From assembly GCF_027947575.1 (NCBI RefSeq), contig NZ_CP116256.1:7998001-8062000 (forward strand): a stretch of 64,000 nt of DNA. The letters run 5' to 3'. Numbering within the stretch: position 1 is the first letter of the stretch; every line of letters starts with the position of its first letter. Under the pieces are notes generated by a model that searched no databases, was not told the origin of the DNA, and was given only the letters and a program-made list of their open reading frames with translations. A program made the position numbers and the translations under genes. This DNA comes from Streptomyces rubrogriseus. Lineage in GTDB: Bacteria; Actinomycetota; Actinomycetes; Streptomycetales; Streptomycetaceae. Below, one piece after another: positions 1-7,436 of this stretch.

Positions 1-47
1 GGCAGCTCGGGGTCGCGTACGTCGTGCAGGTCTGCGGGAGTCGTCAT
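1..47 (-). CDS. 5' end of an unidentified gene (partial)
   Basis: An ATG at 47-45 opens a frame that runs off the left edge and reads MTTPADLHDVRDPELP. It begins 10 bases after the stop of the TetR gene on the same strand, so the two are probably co-transcribed and the product may be the enzyme or transporter controlled by that regulator. Fifteen residues are too few to name a family. The start is inferred from position and frame only. Confidence 0.45.
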   Translation of the reverse strand, partial: MTTPADLHDVRDPEL

Positions 48-57
48 GGACTCCACG

Positions 58-708
58 TTAGGGGCCCAGCAGGTCCTTCAGTTCGGCGTCGAAGAGAAGA
101 GCGGGGTCGAAGCCCATGCCGGTGAACTGCCCGGCGAGTTCCAGGGAGAGGACGCCGTGCAGCCGGGACCAGAAGGACAGGGCGCGGTGGAGCGCGGCGG
201 ACGGCACCGGACGGTCGCCCGCCCACTGCCGGTGGGCCTCGAGGTGCGCGTCGAAGGCCACGTCGGTGCCGTCCGGCGCGGGCAGCGCGGCACAGGCGTC
301 GACGATGACCGCCATGGTCTCGGCGGCGATCTCGGTGATGTCGCCCGGCGCGTGGTAGCCGGGGACGGGGGTGCCGTGGATCAGGAAGTAGCGCTGCGGG
401 TCGTCAAGGGCCCAGGCGCGCAGGGTGTGCGCGAGAGCGGCCAGGTCGGCGCCGGACGCGGCGGCCGCGCGGAAGGTGTCGGCCTGGCTGCGGTAGGCGT
501 CCCGGATGAGTTCGGTGATCAGCTCGTCGCGGCCGTCGAAGTAGCGGTAGAGCGCGGGGCCGCTCATGCCCATCCGCTTGGCGATCGCGTTGAGGGAGAG
601 CGCGGAGGCCCCGGCCGTGGCGATCTGCTCCCACGCGTGGTCCTTGATCTCCGCGCGCACCTGGGTGCGGTACCGCTCGCGCGGGGTGCTGGTGCGCGCC
701 TCCGGCAT
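58..708 (-). CDS. TetR/AcrR family transcriptional regulator
   Basis: Predicted one-component DNA-binding repressor of 216 residues. The N-terminal third carries a typical TetR helix-turn-helix (LNAIAKRMGMSGPALYRYF), ending in the usual YRYF plus DELI recognition-helix region; the rest is a helical ligand/dimer domain rich in Ala and Leu. I placed the start at ATG 708 because a purine-rich AAAGGCGG lies upstream; an in-frame ATG at 744 would add 12 residues. It is divergent from the HD-domain gene and is followed after 10 bases by a gene leaving the window, so it may regulate either or both. Ligand unknown. Confidence 0.85.
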   Translation of the reverse strand: MPEARTSTPRERYRTQVRAEIKDHAWEQIATAGASALSLNAIAKRMGMSGPALYRYFDGRDELITELIRDAYRSQADTFRAAAASGADLAALAHTLRAWALDDPQRYFLIHGTPVPGYHAPGDITEIAAETMAVIVDACAALPAPDGTDVAFDAHLEAHRQWAGDRPVPSAALHRALSFWSRLHGVLSLELAGQFTGMGFDPALLFDAELKDLLGP

Positions 709-807
709 GGTCCGCCCGCCGCCTTTCGAGTCCCGCCCGGCCATCCGCCGGGAACGCGAGCAATTCGGTTAGAAGCTATCACGAACATTATCTGGAAGAA
801 TGCGGCC

Positions 808-1482
808 ATGGCCGACCTCGACGCCCTGCGCTCCCGCTTCGCCGACGCCCTGGCGGGAGCCGCCGCCCGCGGTGCCACCGCCGGTTCCGGCCCCGACCCC
901 GCGCCGTACGCCGACAACCTGCTCGCCCGCTGGCAGGAGCCCCAGCGGCGGTACCACACCCTGGCGCACCTCACCGCGGTCCTGGACCACGTCGACGTCC
1001 TGGCGGAGCACGCCGACGACGTGGCCGTCGTCCGCCTCGCCGCGTGGTTCCACGACGCCGTCTACCAGCCCGACCGGTCCGAGAACGAGGAGCGCTCGGC
1101 CCGGCTCGCCGAGCGCGCGCTGCCCGAGGTCGGGGTCCCGGCGGCGAAGACCGCCGAGGTGGCCCGGCTGGTGCGGCTCACCGTCACGCACGCCCCGGCC
1201 GGCGACGACCGCGACGGCCAGGTGCTGTGCGACGCCGACCTGGCGGTCCTCGCCTCGCCGCCGTCGGCGTACGCGGCGTACACGGCGGCCGTCCGCGAGG
1301 AGTACCACTTCGTGCCGAACGAGGCCTTCCGCGCGGGCCGCGCCGCGGTCCTGCGCCAACTCCTCGACCTGCCCAGCCTGTTCCACACCCCGCACGGACG
1401 GCGGGAGTGGGAGGCCACCGCCCGCCACAACCTCACCGGCGAGCTGGAAATGCTGTCGCTGCCGGACACCCCGGGCGTCTAG
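808..1482 (+). CDS. HD-domain metal-dependent phosphohydrolase (predicted)
   Basis: A 224-residue protein of the predicted metal-dependent HD superfamily. The characteristic family signatures are RRYHTLAHL near residue 50 and AAWFHDAVY near residue 90, giving the His and His-Asp metal ligands, with a conserved CDADLAVL further on. Proteins of this group are small cytosolic phosphohydrolases whose substrates are mostly unknown. ATG 808 is chosen; the frame is open far upstream but codes antisense to the TetR gene there. It is followed 10 bases later by the DinB-GNAT fusion gene on the same strand, so a two-gene operon is likely. Confidence 0.8.
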   Translation: MADLDALRSRFADALAGAAARGATAGSGPDPAPYADNLLARWQEPQRRYHTLAHLTAVLDHVDVLAEHADDVAVVRLAAWFHDAVYQPDRSENEERSARLAERALPEVGVPAAKTAEVARLVRLTVTHAPAGDDRDGQVLCDADLAVLASPPSAYAAYTAAVREEYHFVPNEAFRAGRAAVLRQLLDLPSLFHTPHGRREWEATARHNLTGELEMLSLPDTPGV

Positions 1483-1492
1483 CCTGCCCGGC

Positions 1493-2608
1493 ATGCGGAC
1501 ACTGGGCGGGGAACAGGTGGAAGAGGCCGTCGCGGGCGCCGTGGCGCTGCTGCGCACGGCGACGGACCGGGACTGGGAGTCGGTGCGGGCCGGACGGTCG
1601 GAGTGGGACTGCCGGTACACGGCGGAGCACGTCGCGGGCATCCTCGTCGCCTACGCGGGCCAGCTGGCCGGACGGGCCACCGAGGCGTGGGTCCCCTTCG
1701 AGATCACCCTCGACGAGGGCACCGGCAACGAGGACGTGCTCCAGGTCGCCGAGACCACCGGCGCGCTGCTCGCCGCCACCCTCCGCACCACCCCGCGCGA
1801 GGTCCGGGCCTTCCACCCGTACCCCTTCCGCAGCGCGGACCGCGAGGGCTTCGCCGCGATGGCGATCACCGAGGTGTTCCTGCACACGCACGACATCGCC
1901 GAGGGCCTCGGGCTGACCTACGCACCGCCCGCCGAGCGGTGCGCGGACCTCCTCGCCCGGCTCTTCCCGCACGTCCGGCCCGACACCGACCCCTGGCGCA
2001 CCCTGCTGTGGGCCACCGGCCGCGGCGACCTGCCCGGACGCGCCCCGGTCACCGAGTGGCGCTGGCGCAACAACCTGGTGATCCCGGCCGAGCGGCTCAC
2101 CCTCCAGGGCGTCACGCCCGCCGCCGCCGCCGACCTCGCCGCGGGCGGCGACGGCGGCTTCGCCTGGGTCGACGGCGGACCCTTCCAGGGCACCCGGGAC
2201 GCCGCCGGAATGCTGCTCAAGGCCTACGAGACGGGGGTCCACCGCCCGGTGTGGGGGGTCTTCGCCCTCGTCCGGCGCGAGGACGGGCGCGCGGTCGGCG
2301 GCATCGGCTTCCACGGGGTGCCGGACGAGAAGGGCCGGGTGGAGATCGGCTACGACCTCGTCGAGGCGGCCCGGGGCAACGGCTACGCGACCGAGGGACT
2401 GCGCGCGCTGTCCGGGTGGGCGCTGGGGCGGGAGACGGTGACGTGCGTGCGCGCCGCGACGGATCCGGAGAACACGGCGTCGCAGGCGGTCATCGTCCGC
2501 GCCGGGTTCACCCGGGTCGCCGGGGACTCCGCCGAGGCCGGGGACTCCGCCGAGGCCGGTGAGGGCGGCGAGGGCGCCGGGCAGTTCGCCTACGAGCTGC
2601 GCGGCTGA
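1493..2608 (+). CDS. Fusion of a DinB/maleylpyruvate isomerase-like domain with a GNAT acetyltransferase
   Basis: A 371-residue two-domain protein. Residues about 1-185 resemble the mycothiol-dependent maleylpyruvate isomerase/DinB fold (early WDCRYTAEHVAG, then FLHTHDIAEGLGL containing the typical HxHD metal region). Residues about 195-370 are a GNAT acetyltransferase of the RimJ/RimL type, with EIGYDLVEAARGNGYATEG as the acetyl-CoA loop. Near the C terminus a GDSAEA unit is duplicated by a tandem DNA repeat. The GNAT half may modify a small molecule or protein; substrate unknown. The last 19 bases overlap the convergent DUF4031 gene. Confidence 0.8.
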   Translation: MRTLGGEQVEEAVAGAVALLRTATDRDWESVRAGRSEWDCRYTAEHVAGILVAYAGQLAGRATEAWVPFEITLDEGTGNEDVLQVAETTGALLAATLRTTPREVRAFHPYPFRSADREGFAAMAITEVFLHTHDIAEGLGLTYAPPAERCADLLARLFPHVRPDTDPWRTLLWATGRGDLPGRAPVTEWRWRNNLVIPAERLTLQGVTPAAAADLAAGGDGGFAWVDGGPFQGTRDAAGMLLKAYETGVHRPVWGVFALVRREDGRAVGGIGFHGVPDEKGRVEIGYDLVEAARGNGYATEGLRALSGWALGRETVTCVRAATDPENTASQAVIVRAGFTRVAGDSAEAGDSAEAGEGGEGAGQFAYELRG

Positions 2609-2886
2609 GCACCCGGGGCGGCACCGGCGGCCCCCTTGCGGCGGCGCAGTCCCGCCCCGTGCAGCAGCCGCACCACCTCGCGGCTGCTGACCTCCAGCGC
2701 ACCGGCGGACACCGCGTCGGCGTACCGGTGGGCGGGCAGGTCGTAGTGGTCGCGCTCGAAGGCGCGGCGCGGCACGCCCAGGGCGTCGGCGAAGGCGTGC
2801 AGTTCGGCGTAGGAGACGTCGCTCACCAGGTGGGACCAGAGGCGTCCGTGGCCCGGCCAGGTCGGCGGGTCGATGTAGAGGGTCAT
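2590..2886 (-). CDS. DUF4031 domain-containing protein
   Basis: A 98-residue protein starting MTLYIDPPTWPGHGRLWSHL, the signature of the DUF4031 family, which is common in actinobacteria and of unknown function. The conserved core (residues 1-75) includes SDVSYAELHAFADALGVP and a following RDHYDLPAHRY; the last 20 residues are a basic, Ala/Gly-rich tail. It begins 10 bases after the stop of the 126-residue gene on the same strand, which implies an operon. Its 3' end overlaps the convergent GNAT fusion gene by 19 bases. Confidence 0.85.
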   Translation of the reverse strand: MTLYIDPPTWPGHGRLWSHLVSDVSYAELHAFADALGVPRRAFERDHYDLPAHRYADAVSAGALEVSSREVVRLLHGAGLRRRKGAAGAAPGAQPRSS

Positions 2887-2896
2887 CCCGAAGTCC

Positions 2897-3277
2897 TCAC
2901 GAGGGTGCCTGGCCGGTGGCCGCGCCCAGCGAGCCGACCGCCGCGACCTTCACGCCGGCCTTGCCGCACACCCAGTGCGGGTCGGGACCCAGCTCGGGCT
3001 CGACGTCCAGCGCGTGCGGGTCGCCGGAGCCGCACACCGGGCACAGCGGCCAGCGGCCGTACCGCTCCAGCAGCGCGTCCTGCACGTCCTGCGCGACCAG
3101 CCCGGCCACGAACTCCACGCCCTCGGGCCACTGCTCGACCCACCAGCGCCGCTGCACGACGGACTCCTCGACCAGCGAGACGACGTCCGGTTCGGCGACC
3201 TCGCCCGCCACCAGGTCGGCGAGCACGAGGGCGCGGGCGGCATGCAGGGCCTGCTCCAGGGGGCTGATGGGGTTCAT
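2897..3277 (-). CDS. Hypothetical protein with a CxxC zinc-knuckle-like motif
   Basis: A 126-residue protein that I do not recognise as a named family. A helical N-terminal half rich in Ala, Leu, Val and Glu is followed by CPVCG near residue 80 and a single Cys (HWVCGKAG) near residue 105, so it could hold a structural metal. ATG 3277 is the most natural start; the open frame extends upstream only through the divergent murR gene. It is the first gene of a pair with DUF4031, and its promoter must lie in the 55-base gap shared with murR. Confidence 0.7.
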   Translation of the reverse strand: MNPISPLEQALHAARALVLADLVAGEVAEPDVVSLVEESVVQRRWWVEQWPEGVEFVAGLVAQDVQDALLERYGRWPLCPVCGSGDPHALDVEPELGPDPHWVCGKAGVKVAAVGSLGAATGQAPS

Positions 3278-3296
3278 GCACCCATTGTGCGCACTC

Positions 3297-3326
3297 TTGA
3301 CCCGCGGACCGAAACGAAAATATCTT
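3297..3326 (+). promoter_or_regulatory. Probable vegetative promoter of murR
   Basis: TTGACC at 3297-3302 and TATCTT at 3321-3326 are separated by 18 bases, a good match to housekeeping sigma (HrdB) promoters. The expected transcription start is at about 3333, exactly the GTG proposed as the start codon of the MurR-type regulator, so the mRNA could be leaderless. Confidence 0.55.
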
Positions 3327-3332
3327 TCATGA

Positions 3333-4304
3333 GTGACCGATGAAGTGAAGGAAACTTTCGTGAACGCTTCCGGGGGCCGCCGTGCCACCGGCGGCGGGAG
3401 CGCGCCGCCCGCACCGCCCGCGCCCGCCGCCCTCGCGGCCAAGGTCCGCACCCTGGCGCCGTCGATGACCCGTTCCATGCAGCGGGTCGCCGAGGCCGTC
3501 GCGGGCGACCCGGCCGGCTGCGCGGCCCTCACGGTCACCGGCCTGGCCGAACTGACCGGCACCAGCGAGGCGACCGTCGTACGCACCGCCCGGCTGCTCG
3601 GCTATCCCGGCTACCGCGACCTGCGCCTCGCGCTCGCCGGGCTGGCCGCCCAGCAGCAGTCCGGCCGCGCGCCCGCCATCACGACGGACATCGCGGTCGA
3701 CGACCCGATCGCCGACGTGGTCGCCAAGCTGGCCTACGACGAGCAGCAGACCCTCGCGGACACCGCCGCCGGTCTGGACACCGTCCAGCTCGGCGCGGCC
3801 ATCGCCGCACTGACCGCCGCCCGGCGCACCGACGTGTACGGCATCGGCGCGTCCAACCTGGTCGCCCAGGATCTCACCCAGAAGATGCTGCGCATAGGGC
3901 TCATAGCCCACGCCCCGGGCGATCCGCACCTCGCCGTCACCAACGCGGTGCAGCTGCGCGCCGGGGACGTGGCCGTGGCGATCACGCACTCCGGCTCCAC
4001 GGGGGACGTCATCGAACCGCTCCGGGTCGCCTTCGAGCGGGGCGCGACGACCATCGCCATCACCGGCCGCCCCGACAGTCCGGTCACCCAGTACGCCGAC
4101 CACGTGCTGACCACGTCCACCGCCCGGGAGAGCGAGCTGCGACCGGCGGCCATGTCGTCCCGGACCAGCCAGCTGCTGGTCGTGGACTGCCTCTTCGTGG
4201 GAGTGGCGCAGCGGACGTACGAGGCGGCCGCGCCGGCCCTGGCGGCGTCGTACGAGGCGTTGGCGCATCGGCACGGGGCGCTCCGCGCGGACCGTGGCAG
4301 GTAA
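3333..4304 (+). CDS. murR: MurR/RpiR family transcriptional regulator
   Basis: A 323-residue sugar-phosphate-responsive regulator. Residues about 25-105 form the RpiR helix-turn-helix domain (VTGLAELTGTSEATVVRTARL), and residues about 155-295 form a SIS domain (YGIGASNLVAQDL and AITHSGSTGDVIEPL) that binds phosphosugars. It lies 108 bases upstream of murQ on the same strand, so it probably responds to N-acetylmuramic acid 6-phosphate and controls murQ. GTG 3333 is used; GTG 3360, preceded by GAAGGA at good spacing, is a real alternative. The symbol follows the family and the neighbour and is not proven. Confidence 0.85.
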   Translation: MTDEVKETFVNASGGRRATGGGSAPPAPPAPAALAAKVRTLAPSMTRSMQRVAEAVAGDPAGCAALTVTGLAELTGTSEATVVRTARLLGYPGYRDLRLALAGLAAQQQSGRAPAITTDIAVDDPIADVVAKLAYDEQQTLADTAAGLDTVQLGAAIAALTAARRTDVYGIGASNLVAQDLTQKMLRIGLIAHAPGDPHLAVTNAVQLRAGDVAVAITHSGSTGDVIEPLRVAFERGATTIAITGRPDSPVTQYADHVLTTSTARESELRPAAMSSRTSQLLVVDCLFVGVAQRTYEAAAPALAASYEALAHRHGALRADRGR

Positions 4305-4333
4305 TCGCCGTGGGCGGCCGCGGGTTCGTGGTG

Positions 4334-4362
4334 GCTGGTCGCGCAGTTCCCCGCGCCCCTGA
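4334..4362 (+). repeat. Short interspersed Streptomyces intergenic repeat
   Basis: The string around GTCGCGCAGTTCCCCGCGCC (4339-4358) in the murR-murQ gap matches, from memory, a short element found between genes in very many copies in Streptomyces genomes. It is non-coding here. Only this copy was noticed in the window. Confidence 0.45.
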
Positions 4363-4412
4363 GGGCGTTGCACTACCCAGCATCGAGCATTGACCGGAAA
4401 GAGCGCATCTTC

Positions 4413-5348
4413 ATGACCTCCACCCCCCATCACCCCGATCTCCGTTCCCAGTTGGAGACGTTGACGACCGAGGCGTTCCGGCCGGAGCTGGCCGAGATCG
4501 ACCAATTGGACACGCTCGACATCGCGCGGCTGATGAACGGCGAGGACGCCACCGTGCCCGCCGCCGTCGCCGAGCGGCTGCCGGAGATCGCCGCCGCCAT
4601 CGACGCCGTGGCCGTCCGGATGGCGCGCGGCGGGCGGCTGATCTACGCGGGCGCCGGTACGGCCGGACGGCTGGGCGTGCTGGACGCCTCCGAGTGCCCG
4701 CCCACCTTCAACACCGCCCCCGGGCAGGTGGTCGGCCTGATCGCGGGCGGCCCGGACGCCATGGTCACCTCCATCGAGGGCGCCGAGGACTCCCCCGAGC
4801 TGGCCCGCGCCGACCTGGAGGCCCTCGCGCTGACCGCCGACGACACGGTGGTCGGTGTCTCCGCCTCCGGCCGCACCCCGTACGCCGTGGGCGCCGTCGA
4901 GTACGCGCGCTCGCTCGGCGCCCTGACCGTCGGGCTCGCCTGCAACCGGGACAGCGCCCTGGCCGCCGCGGCCGAGCACGGCATCGAGGTGGTCACCGGG
5001 CCGGAGCTGCTCACCGGCTCGACGCGGCTGAAGGCGGGCACGGCGCAGAAGCTGGTCCTGAACATGCTGTCGACGATCACGATGATCCGGCTCGGCAAGA
5101 CGTACGGGAACCTGATGGTGGACGTCCGGGCCTCCAACGAGAAGCTGCGGGCCCGCTCGCGCCGCATCGTCGCCCTCGCCACCGGCGCCGCCGACGACGA
5201 CATCGAGCGTGCCCTGACGGCGACCGACGGCGAGGTCAAGCACGCGATCCTGGTCCTGCTGGCCGACGTGGACGGCCCGACGGCCGCCCGGCTGCTCGCG
5301 GAGTCCGGCGGCCACCTGCGGGCGGCGCTGGCGGCGGCGCTCGGCTGA
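4413..5348 (+). CDS. murQ: N-acetylmuramic acid 6-phosphate etherase
   Basis: A 311-residue cytosolic enzyme that cleaves the D-lactyl ether of MurNAc-6-phosphate to GlcNAc-6-phosphate during cell wall recycling. It is a SIS-fold protein of standard MurQ length. The diagnostic motifs are LIYAGAGTAGRLGVLDASEC near residue 70, the active-site region SIEGAEDSPELA near residue 115, and TGSTRLKAGTAQKLVLNM near residue 215. ATG 4413 (MTSTPHHPDL) is chosen over an upstream in-frame codon because of the GGAAAGAG ribosome site. The product, GlcNAc-6-P, is the substrate of NagA encoded at 24.1 kb. Confidence 0.95.
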   Translation: MTSTPHHPDLRSQLETLTTEAFRPELAEIDQLDTLDIARLMNGEDATVPAAVAERLPEIAAAIDAVAVRMARGGRLIYAGAGTAGRLGVLDASECPPTFNTAPGQVVGLIAGGPDAMVTSIEGAEDSPELARADLEALALTADDTVVGVSASGRTPYAVGAVEYARSLGALTVGLACNRDSALAAAAEHGIEVVTGPELLTGSTRLKAGTAQKLVLNMLSTITMIRLGKTYGNLMVDVRASNEKLRARSRRIVALATGAADDDIERALTATDGEVKHAILVLLADVDGPTAARLLAESGGHLRAALAAALG

Positions 5349-5416
5349 CCGGCCGCGCCGCCTCCGGTCCGGCCGGGGACCCGGGGCGGTCCGCGCCGTG
5401 TGCGATTCTGAGAAGC

Positions 5417-5986
5417 ATGAACCACGCCCAGCTGACCGCCCTGGGCCGCGCCCTGCGCCTCCTCGGTGAACACGGCGAGGCCCTGACCGCCGACACCCCG
5501 GAGGCCAAGCTGCACGAGGTCCGCGCGGACCTGAAGCGTGCGCTGGACCAGCTGGAGGAGAGCGTCACCACGGCGGCCCCCAGCACCCGCTGCCCGGAGC
5601 ACCCGAACGGGCCGGTCGACAGTGCCGCCCCCGACCTGTGCCTGCTGTGCGAGACCCGCCGGCGCACGGCCCGCCGCGCCGAGTACAGCGGCGGACCGCT
5701 GCCGGCCCGGCCCGCCGAGCCGGTCCAGTCCCGCTACGGCGTCCGGGGCGACCGGCCGCAGCCCCAGCAGCGCTGGCTGCCCGAGCAGTGGACCGGCCAG
5801 GCGTGGCAGCTGTGCGGCACCCCGCGCCGCGACCGCCGCGAGGCCGAGCTGTACATCGCGGCCCAACTGCGCGGCCCGCACGCGGCGATGGCGTACCGGC
5901 TGGTCCACGAGTTCACCGACTACGAGGTGCTGCGGGTGTGGGGCACGCCGGTACGGGTGGACATCGAGCCGATGGGTGGCGTCTGA
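5417..5986 (+). CDS. Hypothetical protein with paired Cys motifs
   Basis: A 189-residue protein of no family I can name. Residues 1-45 look helical; residues about 55-80 carry CPEHP and CLLCE, which could form a small zinc ribbon. The middle is Arg/Pro/Gln-rich and the last 60 residues (AAMAYRLVHEFTDYEVLRVW) look folded. ATG 5417 follows an AGAAG ribosome site. It ends one base before the GTG of the next TetR gene, so the two are almost certainly co-translated. Confidence 0.75.
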   Translation: MNHAQLTALGRALRLLGEHGEALTADTPEAKLHEVRADLKRALDQLEESVTTAAPSTRCPEHPNGPVDSAAPDLCLLCETRRRTARRAEYSGGPLPARPAEPVQSRYGVRGDRPQPQQRWLPEQWTGQAWQLCGTPRRDRREAELYIAAQLRGPHAAMAYRLVHEFTDYEVLRVWGTPVRVDIEPMGGV

Positions 5987-5987
5987 C

Positions 5988-6581
5988 GTGGTGAGACGGA
6001 ACGACCAGCGCCGGGCGGCCCTCGTCGACGCGGCGATCGAGGTGCTGGCCGCGCAGGGCGCCCGGGGGCTGACCTTCCGGGCGGTGGACACGGAGGCGGC
6101 CGTCCCGCCCGGCACCGCGTCCAACTACTTCGCCAACCGGGACGACCTGCTCACCCAGGCGGGCGCCCGCGTCTACGAGCGGCTGCACCCCGGCGAGGCC
6201 GCCCTCGCGCGCCAGCGCACGGCCCCTCGCGACCGTGACACCTACGTGCAGCTGATGCGCGAACTGGTCGACCGGGTCGCCGGTTTCCGCACCGGCTACC
6301 TCGCCCTGCTCGAACTGCGCCTGGAGGCCACCCGGCGCCCCGAGCTGCGCGCGGTGCTGACCGAACGCGTCCGCGAGGACGTCGCCGCCAACGTCGCCCA
6401 CCACGAGGCGTCCGGCCTCCCCGGCGACGCCATGGCCGTCAAGCTGCTCATCCTCGCCCTGAACTGGCTGATCGTCGAGCAACTCACCCTGCCGGACGTG
6501 TTCACCGAGGAGGAGCGGGACCAGCTGGTCACGGCCGCGGTCGAACGCATCGTCGCGCCGGACGGACCGGCCCGGGACTGA
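5988..6581 (+). CDS. TetR family transcriptional regulator
   Basis: A 197-residue predicted repressor. The N-terminal HTH region has LTFRAVDTEAAVPPGTASNYF followed by DDLLTQAG; residues about 75-190 are helical and resemble the C-terminal domain of actinobacterial TetR proteins (ELVDRVAGFRTGYLALLELRLEATRRPELR). Two consecutive GTG codons (5988 and 5991) can start it. It is coupled to the preceding hypothetical gene and converges with the SDR gene 11 bases away. Target and ligand unknown. Confidence 0.85.
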   Translation: MVRRNDQRRAALVDAAIEVLAAQGARGLTFRAVDTEAAVPPGTASNYFANRDDLLTQAGARVYERLHPGEAALARQRTAPRDRDTYVQLMRELVDRVAGFRTGYLALLELRLEATRRPELRAVLTERVREDVAANVAHHEASGLPGDAMAVKLLILALNWLIVEQLTLPDVFTEEERDQLVTAAVERIVAPDGPARD

Positions 6582-6592
6582 TCGCCGCCGGG

Positions 6593-7342
6593 TCAGATCT
6601 GGTTCTCGCCGCCGTCGACGTACCAGTTGGCGCCGAGGACGAAGCTGCTCTGGTCCGAGGCGAGGAAGGCCACCACGGCGGCCACCTCCTCGGGGCGCCC
6701 CATCCGCCCGATCGCGGTGTCCCCGGCCAGCTTCGTGTGGACGGCGGACAGGTCCGGGCCGTCGAAGAGGTTGGTGATCCCCGGGGTGTCGACGGGGCCC
6801 GGGGAGATCGCGTTGACCCGGACGCCACGGCCCTTGAGTTCGTTGGCCCAGCCCCGCGCGAAGGTCCGGACGGCGGCCTTGGAGGCGGCGTACAGGCTGA
6901 ACGCCTCGGCGCCGTTGTCGGCGGCGGTGGAGGCGTTGAGGATCACCGAGGCGCCGTCGTTGAGCAGCGGAAGCGCCTTCTGCACGGTGAAGAGCGTGCC
7001 CCGCACGTTGACGCCGAAGATCTCCTCGTACCGCTCCGCGGTGATCTCCTCCAGCGGTACCAGCGAGGCGATCGCCGCGTTGGCGAAGACCACGTCGAGC
7101 CCCCGGCCGCGGGCGCGGACCGCTTCGTAGAGCCGGTCCACGTCGGCCGGGTCCGAGACGTCACCGGCCACCGCCGTGACCCGCTCCGCACCGATGATCT
7201 CCACGGCCGCGTCCAGCGCGGCCTTGCGCCGCCCGGTGATGAACACGTGCGCACCCTCGTCCGCCAGCCGCACCGCGCTGGCCAGACCGATCCCGGTGCC
7301 GCCGCCGGTGACGACGGCGGTCCTGCCTTCGAGCTGTCCCAT
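6593..7342 (-). CDS. SDR family oxidoreductase
   Basis: A 249-residue classical short-chain dehydrogenase/reductase. It has the cofactor motif TGGGTGIG at residues 12-19, Asp in GDVSDP near 60, NAAIA near 90, a catalytic Ser region ILNASTA near 138, the catalytic YAASK near 151, and ISPGPVDTP near 180. The Arg-rich stretch GRRKAA after the second beta strand suggests NADPH preference. Substrate unknown. It is divergent from a TetR gene with a perfect palindrome between them, so it is probably repressed by that protein and induced by a toxic or electrophilic compound. Confidence 0.9.
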   Translation of the reverse strand: MGQLEGRTAVVTGGGTGIGLASAVRLADEGAHVFITGRRKAALDAAVEIIGAERVTAVAGDVSDPADVDRLYEAVRARGRGLDVVFANAAIASLVPLEEITAERYEEIFGVNVRGTLFTVQKALPLLNDGASVILNASTAADNGAEAFSLYAASKAAVRTFARGWANELKGRGVRVNAISPGPVDTPGITNLFDGPDLSAVHTKLAGDTAIGRMGRPEEVAAVVAFLASDQSSFVLGANWYVDGGENQI

Positions 7343-7362
7343 GGTGAATGACCTCCGATGAC

Positions 7363-7384
7363 TTCAGTACCGATCGGTACTGAA
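7363..7384. promoter_or_regulatory. Perfect 22-bp palindrome, probable TetR operator
   Basis: The half-site TTCAGTACCGA is followed directly by its exact reverse complement, in the gap between the SDR gene and the divergent TetR gene. The size, symmetry and location are those of an autoregulatory TetR operator covering both promoters. Confidence 0.75.
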
Positions 7385-7402
7385 ATGGACCGTAGCACAT
7401 CT

Positions 7403-7416
7403 GTACCGGTCGATAC
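7403..7416. promoter_or_regulatory. Second, imperfect TetR operator-like site
   Basis: GTACCGGTCGATAC repeats the core of the palindrome at 7363-7384 (GTACCGATCGGTAC) with two changed positions. It lies 20 bases before the regulator's start codon, where binding would block the regulator's own transcription. Confidence 0.5.
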
Positions 7417-7436
7417 GGAAGACGTAGACTGGCGGC

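Noticed and set aside
3327..5315. A 662-codon minus-strand open frame opposite murR and murQ
   Set aside because: Antisense to two clearly recognised genes, no ribosome site, low-complexity Gly/Arg/Val content.
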